NCBI RefSeq assembly: GCF_011390835.1
Contig: NZ_JAABRQ010000009.1
Location: forward strand, 54,646-118,645
Length of the DNA: 64,000 nucleotides
Source: Hydrogenophaga sp.
GTDB taxonomy: Bacteria > Pseudomonadota > Gammaproteobacteria > Burkholderiales > Burkholderiaceae_C
Reading direction: 5' to 3'
Part shown: piece by piece, positions 43,561-51,841 of the stretch
Position numbering within the stretch: position 1 is the first letter of the stretch
Layout: every line of letters begins with the position of its first letter
Position numbers and translations under genes: made by a program
Notes under the pieces: generated by a model
Databases searched by the model: none
What the model saw: only the letters and a program-made list of their open reading frames with translations
What the model was told of the DNA's origin: nothing

Positions 43561-43977
43561 TCAGTTGAAGGATGAAGCCTGAGGCCGTGAGCGGCTCCAC
43601 CACCAGGCCGCACCCGCGAGCGCGGCCACGGTCAGGGTGGTCTTGGGGTAATGCTTGACGGCGGTGACCACCTTGCCCAGCACGCCTGATTCCTGGGGTT
43701 GGACTTCTCCAGCCGGTCGCGGCCGTGTCCAGGTCCGGGCCAGCGCGCCCAGCGCGAGGGCCGCCGCTGGTTGCTGGAGGGGGTGGCGCAGCAGGCCTTC
43801 GATCACCGGAAGCGCCGTGTGGATGGCCCAGCGCCCCAGCAGTGGGTGGGCAAGATCTGCGCGATCCTGCGCCAGCCAGTCGGTCACCAGCGCTCGGTTT
43901 TCTTTGAGACGCACACAGGCCGGACTCAACACCGCTGGCGCATCTGTGTCCGCCTGAAAGGTGGGGGAGTTGTTCAT
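43561..43977 (-). CDS. Hypothetical membrane-anchored protein in the YqjD/YqjE-type operon
   Basis: The 138-residue protein is mostly helical and ends in one membrane helix (YPKTTLTVAALAGAAWWWSR). A conserved-looking HPLLGRWAIHTALPVIEGLL lies near residue 44. Its position after a DUF883 gene and a holin-like gene, with a 4-bp overlap with the latter, matches the third gene of the widespread YqjD-YqjE-YqjK-type stress cluster. The sequence itself is not close to YqjK. Function is unknown. Confidence 0.65.
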   Translation of the reverse strand: MNNSPTFQADTDAPAVLSPACVRLKENRALVTDWLAQDRADLAHPLLGRWAIHTALPVIEGLLRHPLQQPAAALALGALARTWTRPRPAGEVQPQESGVLGKVVTAVKHYPKTTLTVAALAGAAWWWSRSRPQASSFN

Positions 43978-44357
43978 GGGCTTGCCGTCGCTTTCAACAG
44001 CGCAGCGTCTTCGGCCAGTTGCAGCCGCAGACTCGCAAACGGTTTGCGGACCTCGCGGTTCTGCGCCATCCACAGGAAAACCAGGCCCAGTCCCATGGGA
44101 AGCGCAGGCGTCAGCACATACAGCCACGGCGCACGAATTTCCACCATGGGCCAGGATGCCCACAGCAAAATTGCCACGCCCACCAGCACAGCCGCCACCA
44201 GCAGGCAGGCCACGCCCGCCACCTGGTACGCCAGCGTTCTTTTCAGCTGCGCGCTGCGCGCGCTCAGCTCCTCGGATACGAGGTCCGCATACGCAGCGGC
44301 GTGCTCGGCCAGCAACAGCGGCTGCGAAGCCGCCAGGCGAAAGACCGGGTGGATCAT
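43974..44357 (-). CDS. Phage-holin-family (YqjE-like) membrane protein
   Basis: The 127-residue protein has two membrane helices (VAGVACLLVAAVLVGVAILL and YVLTPALPMGLGLVFLWMAQ) flanked by helical soluble ends. This is the arrangement of YqjE proteins in the holin 3.6 superfamily. It is not expected to be a lytic holin. It overlaps the next gene by 4 bp and follows the DUF883 gene by 16 bp. The pairing of DUF883 (YqjD-like) and YqjE is a recurring stress module in proteobacteria. Confidence 0.75.
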   Translation of the reverse strand: MIHPVFRLAASQPLLLAEHAAAYADLVSEELSARSAQLKRTLAYQVAGVACLLVAAVLVGVAILLWASWPMVEIRAPWLYVLTPALPMGLGLVFLWMAQNREVRKPFASLRLQLAEDAALLKATASP

Positions 44358-44373
44358 GGGGCAGGCCCGAGCT

Positions 44374-44763
44374 TCAGCGACCTGATCCGCCGTGGCGGCT
44401 GAAGAGTGCCACCAGACCCATGAGCGCCGCGCCCACGGCAGCAGCCATCAGCATCGATTTGACCGGCTCATGCTGGATGTAGCTGGTGGTGGCGTCCCGC
44501 ATGTGCGCCGACTTCTCCTGCAGCTGGTGGGAGCCGTTGCGCACCGCCTCCATGCCTCGGTGGGCCAGCGACTCCGTGTCGTGAGCCAGCTGATTGAGGG
44601 CCGTGGTGGTCTGTGCACGGGCATCGCCCAGCCCTGCTGTCATGCGGTCCATGCCCTGTTGAGCTACCCGCTGCGTAGACCGGATCGCGTGTTCCGCACC
44701 CAGTGCCGCCTCATGGGCCAGCGAGGAGGCGTCGTCGCCCAGGTTCTTGACGGTGTCGTTCAT
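44374..44763 (-). CDS. DUF883 (ElaB/YqjD-like) membrane-anchored protein
   Basis: The 129-residue protein is a long amphipathic helix (GAEHAIRSTQRVAQQGMDRM and beyond) ending in YIQHEPVKSMLMAAAVGAAL, the DUF883 C-terminal membrane anchor. E. coli YqjD and ElaB of this family associate with ribosomes in stationary phase, which fits the two HPF-like proteins encoded elsewhere in the window. The ATG at 44763 has GAAAG upstream. It is the third gene of the BON-led operon. Confidence 0.85.
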   Translation of the reverse strand: MNDTVKNLGDDASSLAHEAALGAEHAIRSTQRVAQQGMDRMTAGLGDARAQTTTALNQLAHDTESLAHRGMEAVRNGSHQLQEKSAHMRDATTSYIQHEPVKSMLMAAAVGAALMGLVALFSRHGGSGR

Positions 44764-44804
44764 GGTGCTCTTTCCTATGGGTTGGGGAACAGTGGCGCTA
44801 CCGC

Positions 44805-45041
44805 TCACTTCTTGTCGGTTTCGATCTGGTTGCCGATGAGGCCGCCGACGGCAGCGCCACCCACGGTACCGATCGTGCTGCCACCGGTCAGCACGGCGCC
44901 GCCCACAGCGCCAACGCCAGCGCCGATAGCGGTGTTCTGGTCTTGGGCCGACATGTTGCCGCAGGCACCCAGGCCGAGGGCCAGGGTCGTGGTGGCGATC
45001 ACGGCCAAGCCGCGGGAAATGATGAGTTTGTGTGTGTTCAT
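44805..45041 (-). CDS. Glycine-zipper lipoprotein (OsmB-like)
   Basis: The 78-residue protein has a signal ending LALGLGACGN with the lipobox cysteine near residue 27. A glycine-zipper segment follows (AIGAGVGAVGGAVLTGGSTI and GGAAVGGLIG), and the C-terminus is short and polar. OsmB-type lipoproteins are osmotically and stationary-phase induced in E. coli. It follows the BON lipoprotein gene by 47 bp, with AAGGACC before the ATG, and is probably cotranscribed with it. Confidence 0.82.
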   Translation of the reverse strand: MNTHKLIISRGLAVIATTTLALGLGACGNMSAQDQNTAIGAGVGAVGGAVLTGGSTIGTVGGAAVGGLIGNQIETDKK

Positions 45042-45088
45042 GGAAGGTCCTTCGAAATGGAAACGGGAAGGGAAATGCAGGCTGCCGC

Positions 45089-45406
45089 TCACTTCACGCG
45101 CATGTCGTTCTTGACCGAGCGCACACCGCTCACACCTTGAACGACCGCGACGGCGCGTTGAATGTCGGCAGCGGAGTTGACGAAGCCACTGAGCTGGACG
45201 ACACCCTTGAAGGTCTCGACATTGATCTCGGCCGATTTCAGCGACGCGTCGTTGAAGATGGCAGCCTTCACCTTCGTGGTGATGGCGGTGTCGTCCATGT
45301 ACTGCCCGGTGCTTTCCTGGGTGGCGGTGGAGGCGCAGCCCACCACGCTGGTGAGCGCGGCAGCGGCGAGCAAGAGGATGGAGAATCGTTTGGTGGTGCT
45401 TTTCAT
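45089..45406 (-). CDS. BON-domain lipoprotein
   Basis: The 105-residue protein has a signal ending TSVVGCAST with a lipobox cysteine near residue 24, and one BON domain from about residue 38. ITTKVKAAIFNDASLKSAEI and VETFKGVVQLSGFVNSAADI are typical. BON domains bind phospholipid; OsmY-type proteins protect the envelope during osmotic stress. It heads a six-gene minus-strand operon ending at 43396 and has a full palindrome promoter 121 bp upstream. Confidence 0.88.
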   Translation of the reverse strand: MKSTTKRFSILLLAAAALTSVVGCASTATQESTGQYMDDTAITTKVKAAIFNDASLKSAEINVETFKGVVQLSGFVNSAADIQRAVAVVQGVSGVRSVKNDMRVK

Positions 45407-45526
45407 GAGAGGCTTTCTGTGACGAGGGTGGAACGGGCTGGGCAACCATTCGGCTGCACGGCATGGCAAAGTGGGTTCAAACACCGAGCCATTGGTTTGA
45501 CAGTAAGGCCAGCTGAGCGGCCCGTC

Positions 45527-45542
45527 TGTGCGCTGGCGCACT
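45527..45542 (-). promoter_or_regulatory. Palindromic operator and promoter for the envelope-stress operon
   Basis: TGTGCGCTGGCGCACT carries both arms. On the minus strand TACTGT (45500-45505) lies exactly 21 nt beyond, predicting an 87-nt leader. Confidence 0.8.
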
Positions 45543-45560
45543 CAACTGCCCTTACTTCTG

Positions 45561-45576
45561 GCCAGCATCCGCTGGC
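45561..45576 (-). terminator. Candidate terminator after the arginine deiminase operon
   Basis: GCCAGC-ATCC-GCTGGC is a perfect 6-bp stem with a 4-nt loop, 21 bp beyond the arcC stop. It separates the arc operon from the BON promoter. Confidence 0.45.
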
Positions 45577-45597
45577 GGTGAGCCTGGTTCGGGAACA

Positions 45598-46509
45598 TCA
45601 CGCTGGTATTACCCGCGTTCCGGCACGGTGGGCCAGGATGTCTGCCGCGTCCTCGAGCGTGCCGATGCCGGCCATGCCACCGGTGCGGTTCACGAAATCA
45701 CAAGCGGCCTGCACTTTCGGGCCCATTGATCCAGCCACAAAGTCCATTTCAGCCAGCGCCTGCGGCGTCACGTCACCCAGTGCCTGCTGCGCCGGCGTGC
45801 CCCAGCCGGTGAACACCGCCGCAACGTCGGTCAACATCAGGAACGCATCGGCTTTCAGCTCGGCAGCGAGCAGGCCACTGGCGTGGTCCTTGTCGATCAC
45901 CGCTTCCACGCCCACGTGGGTGCCGTCGGGGCGCTGCGCCACCGGAATACCACCGCCCCCGGCGCAAATCACGATCACGCCCTGCTCCACCAGCATGCGG
46001 ATCACCTCGATCTCCAGAATGCGCAATGGCCGGGGCGAAGGCACCACGCGGCGCCAGTCTTTGCCGTCGGGCGCAACACTCCAGCCGCGCTCGCTGGCCA
46101 GGCGTTGGGCGTCGGCCTCGCTGTAAACCGACCCCACCGGTTTGCTCGGTTGGGCGAACGCAGGGTCCTGGGGGTCCACCTCGATTTGCGTCAGCAACGT
46201 GGCGAACCGCGCTGCTGGCTCGTAGGCGTTGTCCAGCTCCTGCTGCAACACATAGCCGATCATGCCGTCGGTCTCTGCGCCCAGCACATCGAGCGGAAAG
46301 GCCCGCTTGCCCATGGACTCACCCTGCAACGCGAGCAAGCCCACCTGCGGTCCGTTGCCGTGGGTCACGACCAAGCGATGACCATCCACCAGCAACTGCG
46401 CCAGCGACCGCGCCGCAAGCCGGATGTTGTCTCGCTGCGCCTGCGCACTCACCGGCTCACCGCGGCGCAGCAGCGCGTTGCCCCCCAGAGCGACCACCAC
46501 AAGTGACAT
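45598..46509 (-). CDS. arcC: Carbamate kinase
   Basis: This enzyme makes ATP from carbamoyl phosphate and ADP, the energy-yielding last step of the arginine deiminase pathway. The 303-residue protein shows VVVALGGNALLRRGE at the N-terminus, VVTHGNGPQVGLLALQ near residue 47, VICAGGGGIPV near 198 and VIDKDHASGLLAAEL near 219. Length is normal. It is last in arcDABC, 1 bp from arcB. Confidence 0.95.
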   Translation of the reverse strand: MSLVVVALGGNALLRRGEPVSAQAQRDNIRLAARSLAQLLVDGHRLVVTHGNGPQVGLLALQGESMGKRAFPLDVLGAETDGMIGYVLQQELDNAYEPAARFATLLTQIEVDPQDPAFAQPSKPVGSVYSEADAQRLASERGWSVAPDGKDWRRVVPSPRPLRILEIEVIRMLVEQGVIVICAGGGGIPVAQRPDGTHVGVEAVIDKDHASGLLAAELKADAFLMLTDVAAVFTGWGTPAQQALGDVTPQALAEMDFVAGSMGPKVQAACDFVNRTGGMAGIGTLEDAADILAHRAGTRVIPA

Positions 46510-46510
46510 C

Positions 46511-47512
46511 TCAATTCCCTAGAGTGGCCACCAGCACCGCCTTGATGGTGTGCATGCGGTTCTCCGCTTGGTCGAAGACGATGGAAGCCGGGCTCTCAAA
46601 CACCTCTTCAGTGACTTCCATGGCCGTGATGCCGTGGGCCTTCTCGATCTGCTTGCCGACCTCGGTCTCGGTGTTGTGAAAGGCCGGCAGGCAGTGCATG
46701 AAACGCACGCGCGGGTTGCCGGTCTTCTTCATCGTCTTGGCATTGACCTGGTAAGGCAGCAGCAACTTGATGCGCTCGGCCCAGACCGAGTCTGGCGTGC
46801 CCATGGAGACCCAGACATCGGTGTACAGAAAATCGCAACCCTTCACGCCTTCAGCGACATCTTCGGTGAGCAAAATGCGCGCGCCACTGTCTTTGGCGAG
46901 CGCCTTGGCCTCGGCGACGATGGCCTTGACCGGCCACAGCGACTTCGGTCCGCATAGGCGCACGTCCATGCCCATCTTGGCAGCACCAATCAGCAGCGAG
47001 TCGCCCATGTTGTTGCCCGCGTCGCCCAAAAAACAGAACGCGATCTCGCGCAGCGGCTTCTCGCTGTGCTCGCGCATGGTGAGCAAGTCGGCCAGGATCT
47101 GGGTCGGGTGGAACTGGTCGGTGAGGCCGTTATAGACCGGCACGCCCGACCACTTGGCCAGCGTGTCCACCACGTTCTGACCAAAGCCGCGGTACTCGAT
47201 GGCGTCGTACACACGGCCCAGCACCCGCGCCGTGTCCTTGATCGACTCTTTGTGGCCGATGTGGCTGCCGGACGGGCCGAGGTAGGTCACGGTGGCGCCC
47301 TGGTCGTGCGCCGCGACCTCGAAGCCGACGCGGGTGCGCGTGGAATCCTTTTCAAAGATCAGCGCGATTTCCTTGCCTTGTAGCGTGCGCTGTTCGGTGC
47401 CAGCGTACTTGGCGGTCTTGAGGTCGGCGGCGAGCTTGAGCAGGAAGCTGATTTCAGCCGCCGAGTAGTCGCGCAGGGTCAGCAGGCTGCGGTTTTTTAG
47501 ATTGAAACTCAT
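46511..47512 (-). CDS. arcB: Ornithine carbamoyltransferase, catabolic
   Basis: The 333-residue enzyme splits citrulline with phosphate to ornithine and carbamoyl phosphate in the arginine deiminase pathway. It has the carbamoyl-phosphate loop [14 protein letters not shown] near residue 54, [12 protein letters not shown] near 132, and [15 protein letters not shown] near 272. Length and context between arcA and arcC favour the catabolic form over the biosynthetic ArgF. The operon gap to arcA is 31 bp. Confidence 0.95.
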   Translation of the reverse strand: MSFNLKNRSLLTLRDYSAAEISFLLKLAADLKTAKYAGTEQRTLQGKEIALIFEKDSTRTRVGFEVAAHDQGATVTYLGPSGSHIGHKESIKDTARVLGRVYDAIEYRGFGQNVVDTLAKWSGVPVYNGLTDQFHPTQILADLLTMREHSEKPLREIAFCFLGDAGNNMGDSLLIGAAKMGMDVRLCGPKSLWPVKAIVAEAKALAKDSGARILLTEDVAEGVKGCDFLYTDVWVSMGTPDSVWAERIKLLLPYQVNAKTMKKTGNPRVRFMHCLPAFHNTETEVGKQIEKAHGITAMEVTEEVFESPASIVFDQAENRMHTIKAVLVATLGN

Positions 47513-47543
47513 CCATTTTTCCTGGTTCGTTGTATGGGGGAAA

Positions 47544-48800
47544 TCAGGTCGCCAAGGCTTCGCGCCAGAGCGGGCAGGTCATGCAATGGCCACCGCCCCG
47601 TCCACGACCCAGCTCGCTGCCGCGAATGGTGATGACCTCGATGCCGGCCTTGCGCAGCTGGGTGTTGGTGTGGGTGTTGCGGTCGTAGCCGACCACCACG
47701 CCAGGCTCCAGCGCAATCACGTTGTTGCCGTCGTCCCACTGCTCGCGCGCCTGCTCGTAGCTGTCACCCCCGGTGGGGATGACGCGCAGCCTCTTCAGGC
47801 CGAGACAATTCGCGACCACGTCGAACAGCGGCTTCTCCTCGCGGCGGTACTCGACGCCGCCCTTGTCCGTCGGATACAGGCTGTAGCAGACGATCTGCGC
47901 CGCGACCTCCACGAAGCTGGTCACGGTGTCACGGTCGCAGAACGAGAAGACGGTGTCCAGGTGCATGGCTGAGCGCGACTTAGGCATCTGGCAGGCCACC
48001 ACGCGTGTGGCAGCCCCCGCCTTGAACAGCGCCTGAGCCAGCTGACCCACCGCCTGCGGCGTGCTGCGCTCGCCCATGCCAACCAGCACCACTCCCTGGC
48101 CGATGGGCATGATGTCGCCGCCCTCCAGCGTGGCGGGCCCGTGGTTCACATCGGGGTCGCCCCACCAGACGGTGAAGTCGGCCTGCGCAAAAGTGGGGTG
48201 GTGGCGATAGACCGCTGCGGTGAGCAGGGTTTCCTGCCGACGAGCGGGCCAGTGCATGGGGTTGAGGGTGACGCCGCCAAAGATCCAGGCGCTGGTGTCG
48301 CGGGTGAACAGCATGTTGGGCAAGGGTGGAAGCACGAAGCCGTCTGCGCCCAGGTAAGGACCGAACATGCCACCGGCCTTGAACGGCAGGTCGTGCACTG
48401 CCACGCCACCAATGAGAAACTGGGACAGCTCTTCAGGCGGCAGCGCCTGCATCCAGCCCCGCAGCTCGTCGAGCATGCCCACGCCCACGACATCGGGCGT
48501 GAGCTTGCGGTCCAGCACCCAGTCGCGCGCCGCCGGGATGGCCAGGGTCTCGCCGAGCAGTTGGCCCATTTCCAGGACTTCGACACCGCGGTCCTCCATC
48601 TTGGAGACAAAGTCGAAATGGTCGGTGCGCGCCTGCTGGACCCAGAACACGTCATCGAACAACAAGGCGTCGCAGTTGGCGGGTGTGAGGCGCTCGTGCG
48701 CCAGACCTGGCGCAGACACCAGCACCCTCCGCAGCTTGCCCACCTCGGAATAAGCGCCCAGTTGCTTGGGGCTGGCCACCGGCTTGGTCGGCGCGTTCAC
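47544..48800 (-). CDS. arcA: Arginine deiminase
   Basis: Arginine deiminase hydrolyses arginine to citrulline and ammonia. The 418-residue protein has [18 protein letters not shown] near residue 23, [19 protein letters not shown] near 165, EGGDIMPIG near 223, a conserved [13 protein letters not shown] near 280 with His and Asp, and the C-terminal [17 protein letters not shown] holding the nucleophilic cysteine. The start is GTG 48800, which overlaps the transporter stop (GTGA). The reaction also helps acid tolerance by releasing ammonia. Confidence 0.95.
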   Translation of the reverse strand: MNAPTKPVASPKQLGAYSEVGKLRRVLVSAPGLAHERLTPANCDALLFDDVFWVQQARTDHFDFVSKMEDRGVEVLEMGQLLGETLAIPAARDWVLDRKLTPDVVGVGMLDELRGWMQALPPEELSQFLIGGVAVHDLPFKAGGMFGPYLGADGFVLPPLPNMLFTRDTSAWIFGGVTLNPMHWPARRQETLLTAAVYRHHPTFAQADFTVWWGDPDVNHGPATLEGGDIMPIGQGVVLVGMGERSTPQAVGQLAQALFKAGAATRVVACQMPKSRSAMHLDTVFSFCDRDTVTSFVEVAAQIVCYSLYPTDKGGVEYRREEKPLFDVVANCLGLKRLRVIPTGGDSYEQAREQWDDGNNVIALEPGVVVGYDRNTHTNTQLRKAGIEVITIRGSELGRGRGGGHCMTCPLWREALAT

Positions 48801-50248
48801 AGCAGCACCGCCGCACTCAACGAGGCCATGCTGAGCAGCGCCAGCATCAGCATCAGGGGCCATATGAAACGCACCCAGCGCTGGTACGGCACCCGGCCGA
48901 TCGCCAGCCCCCCCACCACCACCGCGTAGGTGGGCGTGACCAGGTTGGTGATGCCGATCGAGGTCTGGAACGCGGTCACCGCGAGGTGGCGCGGCACACC
49001 GGCAAAGTCGGACAGCGGCGCAAGGATCGGCATGCTGAGCACCGCCAGGCCCGAGGTCGAGGGCACCAGCAGGCTCATCAGACCCTCGGTGACAAACAGC
49101 GCATTCACATAGGCCACGGCTGGCATGCCGGTGATCCAGCCTTCGAAGCTGTGCAGGATGGTGTCGGTGATCCTGCCCTGGTCCATGATGACCACGATGC
49201 CGCGCGCCAGGCCGATCACCAGCGCCACGCCCAGCAGATCGCGCGCGCCATCGACGAAGGCACTGGTGAAGGGTTTCTCGCCCATCCAGGCCACCACACC
49301 GATCACGATGGCAGAAGCCAGAAACAAGGCCGACATCTCCGCCATCCACCAGCCCTGCGTGGCCACACCCCACACCATCGCGACAAAGGTGGCGCCGAAC
49401 AACACCAGAATGATTTTTTGTTTGCCACTGAGCACGGCCTCCTGGTGGCTTTCCTGGTCGCGCAGAAAGTGCGCCTCGTTGGAGGCTTTGAGCTCGGCCA
49501 CCAGCGACTTGCTCGGGTCTTTGCGCACCCGCTCGGCGTAGCGCATCACGTAAGCGACGCAGATCAGCCAGCCCAGCGCCAGGATGATGAGGCGCAACAC
49601 CATGCCCTCGGTGAACGGAATGCCGGCCGCGTTGGACGCAATGGCGGTGGAAAACGGGTTGATGGTGGAGCCGAGCACGCCCACACCGGCGCCCACCATG
49701 ATCACCGCCACACCGGTCAGCGCGTCGTAGCCCACCGCGATCATCAGCGGTATCAGCAGCACGTAAAACGCCAGCGTTTCCTCGGCCATGCCGTAGGTGG
49801 TGCCGCCCGCGGCAAACAGCAGCATGAGCACCGGGATCATCCACTTTTCTCGCCCTTTCATGCGCACCATCACGCGCGCAATGCCGGTGTTGATGGAGCC
49901 GGTGGCGGTGACCACCCCAAGGAAGCCGCCGATGATGAGCACGAACAGCGAGACATCGATGGCGTTAGCCATACCGGTGCTCTGGTTGTAGAAGCCGGTG
50001 ATGGGAGCCATCAGCACGTCGAACACGCCCTGGTGCGCGGCCTCCACCACCTGGTAGGTGCCGGGCACCGGGGCATCCTTGCCCAGCGCCTCGTTGGCCG
50101 CGCGCTCGTACTGACCTGCAGGCAGCACCCAGGTGAGCGCGGCCATGACGGCGATGAGCGCGAACAGGATGGTGTAGGCGGTGGGGAATCGGTCCTTGAC
50201 CGGTTCAGGTGCCGGCGCTTCGCCGGCCGAGATGGGCTTTTGGCTCAT
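48797..50248 (-). CDS. arcD: Putative arginine/ornithine transporter, YfcC family
   Basis: The 483-residue protein has about twelve membrane helices and belongs to the YfcC/C4-dicarboxylate anaerobic carrier superfamily. [20 protein letters not shown] near residue 30, [20 protein letters not shown] near 145, [20 protein letters not shown] near 195 and [20 protein letters not shown] near 390 are characteristic. Its operon place ahead of arcABC implies arginine uptake in exchange for ornithine, as done elsewhere by ArcD of a different subfamily. ATG 50248 has AGGAG 9 nt upstream. A candidate FNR box and a palindrome promoter lie upstream. Confidence 0.82.
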   Translation of the reverse strand: MSQKPISAGEAPAPEPVKDRFPTAYTILFALIAVMAALTWVLPAGQYERAANEALGKDAPVPGTYQVVEAAHQGVFDVLMAPITGFYNQSTGMANAIDVSLFVLIIGGFLGVVTATGSINTGIARVMVRMKGREKWMIPVLMLLFAAGGTTYGMAEETLAFYVLLIPLMIAVGYDALTGVAVIMVGAGVGVLGSTINPFSTAIASNAAGIPFTEGMVLRLIILALGWLICVAYVMRYAERVRKDPSKSLVAELKASNEAHFLRDQESHQEAVLSGKQKIILVLFGATFVAMVWGVATQGWWMAEMSALFLASAIVIGVVAWMGEKPFTSAFVDGARDLLGVALVIGLARGIVVIMDQGRITDTILHSFEGWITGMPAVAYVNALFVTEGLMSLLVPSTSGLAVLSMPILAPLSDFAGVPRHLAVTAFQTSIGITNLVTPTYAVVVGGLAIGRVPYQRWVRFIWPLMLMLALLSMASLSAAVLL

Positions 50249-50345
50249 GGTGTTGTCTCCTGGTTGGGCTGCCAAAGGGCGTTTTCGTGAACACAGATCG
50301 CCATTGGCAACTCATTTCATCTTGGGCCGCTGCTCAGCCGTGACA

Positions 50346-50359
50346 TTGACCCAGATCAA
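50346..50359 (-). promoter_or_regulatory. FNR/ANR-type box upstream of arcDABC
   Basis: TTGACCCAGATCAA matches the TTGAT-N4-ATCAA box of FNR/ANR regulators, with one change. On the minus strand, CAAGAT lies about 21 nt past it as a -10 candidate. In Pseudomonas the arc operon is induced anaerobically by ANR through such a box. Confidence 0.7.
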
Positions 50360-50448
50360 GCTTGCCAAGCCCTGGACTTGGTGACCGAAGCCTGACAAAT
50401 CCGGGAGGTAGGCGATGACGCAATGTGCTCCCGTGACGGCCTTTCGTC

Positions 50449-50464
50449 TGTGCGCCACCGAACC
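50449..50464 (-). promoter_or_regulatory. Palindromic operator and distal promoter for arcDABC
   Basis: TGTGCGCCACCGAACC on the plus strand; facing minus, the well-kept half is GCACAGAC. CACATT (50422-50427) lies 21 nt further. The predicted leader is 167 nt, so the FNR box at 50346 would fall inside this transcript. Confidence 0.6.
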
Positions 50465-50471
50465 AAGCTCG

Positions 50472-51431
50472 CTACTGGGGCGACGATTGGGGTAACGATT
50501 GGGGCGTCAGGGCGTCGAAGCCGGCAATGACGTCGAACAGTTCTTCGTCGATGCCGCTCTGGCGCAGGCGGTGGAACTCGGCGTTCAGCTCTGTGAGCAG
50601 CTCGCCGATGTTGCGATCGGCGCGCTGCATGGCGGCCAGGCGGCTCGCGTTTTCGCTCGCCAGGGATTCGGCGCAGGCGCGAAACAGCGAGACAAACAGG
50701 TGCTCACGGATGAAGGCCCGCAGCGCCTGACGGCCCACGCCCAGCACCTCGGGCAGCTGTGTCGTGGGCCAGGGCTGGCGCGCCAGACCGCGCTGCCAGC
50801 TTTCGTCCAGCGGCAACAACCGCTGGCTAACCGGCTCGTGGCCAACATCGGTTGGCCGGTTGTAGAAAAGCATGAGGGTTCCGCCCGCGGGTTCGCTCAC
50901 CGTTTCGCTGTCTGCCATCTGGACCCTCAGCAGAATCTGCCCGACGAGTCCCGTGATCAGCTGCACCGACCCCGGCACTGGAAAAGAACCCACAGGCGGC
51001 AGGCCGGCGTCGAGCAAGCGCGCCTGCACCCGCTCGCCGACCGCCCAGATGCGCGCATTCGTTGGCGTGTTCGTCTGCGCATGGGCCTGCGCCCCGCCCG
51101 GCATTGACGCCAGATGCGCCACCGCGTGCTCGACCACCGCCTCGTTGAACCGGCCCACCAGGCCCTGATCGGAGCCGAAGACAACCGCGTGCACCGCGCG
51201 GTCATCGGCGGACCTCGAGGGGGCTTGCGTGGCCGACCCGCTGGCATTGACCGTGCGCAGGCACACGCTCAAGCCGAGTTCGACCGTGCGTGCGTAGTCG
51301 GCGAGTGCGGCCACCGATCGCTCGTACTGCCCGATGGCCGACGCAGCGGAGGCTTTCATGGTGCTCACCACGGACTTGAGATCCCTCGCGCTTCCGATCT
51401 GGCGGCGCAAGGCGGTGGTCGTGGTGGTCAT
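50472..51431 (-). CDS. atpG: N-ATPase gamma subunit
   Basis: The 319-residue rotor-shaft subunit shows an N-terminal helix with LRRQIGSARDLKSVVSTMKA, the central VFGSDQGLVGRFNEAV near residue 84, and the C-terminal helix SENASRLAAMQRADRNIGEL near 263. It overlaps the HPF-like gene by 4 bp. It is the last gene of the N-ATPase operon. The C-terminus carries PQSLPQSSPQ, a short repeat of no clear function. Confidence 0.9.
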   Translation of the reverse strand: MTTTTTALRRQIGSARDLKSVVSTMKASAASAIGQYERSVAALADYARTVELGLSVCLRTVNASGSATQAPSRSADDRAVHAVVFGSDQGLVGRFNEAVVEHAVAHLASMPGGAQAHAQTNTPTNARIWAVGERVQARLLDAGLPPVGSFPVPGSVQLITGLVGQILLRVQMADSETVSEPAGGTLMLFYNRPTDVGHEPVSQRLLPLDESWQRGLARQPWPTTQLPEVLGVGRQALRAFIREHLFVSLFRACAESLASENASRLAAMQRADRNIGELLTELNAEFHRLRQSGIDEELFDVIAGFDALTPQSLPQSSPQ

Positions 51432-51796
51432 TCGCTCTGAGGGGGTTCCGTTCCAGACAAGGGCAGACCGGACGTTCTTTCGCGATGCTCGTGCAACCGC
51501 CCGAGCGTGCTGTTCAGCAGGTGCGCCAGCTTCTGCGCCGCGCCGTGCACCGCCTGATCCAGCGAAGCGGCCTGGTCGGTCACTGCCACCGGCTGCCGAT
51601 CTTTCAGACGGGCCTCCAACATGCAGCGGTGGTCGCGCTGCCCACTCTTGCTGCCGCTCGCGTCGCTCAGATGAACTTCCACACGCGTGACGTATTCGTC
51701 GAAGCGCGCCAGCGCCTGCTCGACCGTGGCGCTCACCTGAGCGGCCAAGGCCTCGGTGCCGTCAGTGTGGACATCGGTATTAAGTTGGATCTTCAT
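51428..51796 (-). CDS. HPF/RaiA-like ribosome hibernation protein inside the N-ATPase operon
   Basis: The 122-residue protein opens MKIQLNTDVHTDGTEALAAQ, has VEVHLSDASGSKSGQRDHRC near residue 39 and ends TSGLPLSGTEPPQSE. It is about three-quarters identical by eye to the protein at 16721-17104. It lies between atpA (45 bp away) and atpG (4-bp overlap), where the published N-ATPase order has no such gene. It would be made together with the ATPase and could shut down ribosomes while the enzyme maintains membrane potential. Function is inferred from family. Confidence 0.82.
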   Translation of the reverse strand: MKIQLNTDVHTDGTEALAAQVSATVEQALARFDEYVTRVEVHLSDASGSKSGQRDHRCMLEARLKDRQPVAVTDQAASLDQAVHGAAQKLAHLLNSTLGRLHEHRERTSGLPLSGTEPPQSE

Positions 51797-51841
51797 CGTG
51801 TTTCTCCTTGGGGATGGTTCGGTCTGGACGGCTGACCCGGC

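Noticed and set aside
43974..44357. Holin-family protein as evidence of a prophage
   Set aside because: It sits in a DUF883/YqjE-type stress cluster and no other phage gene is present.
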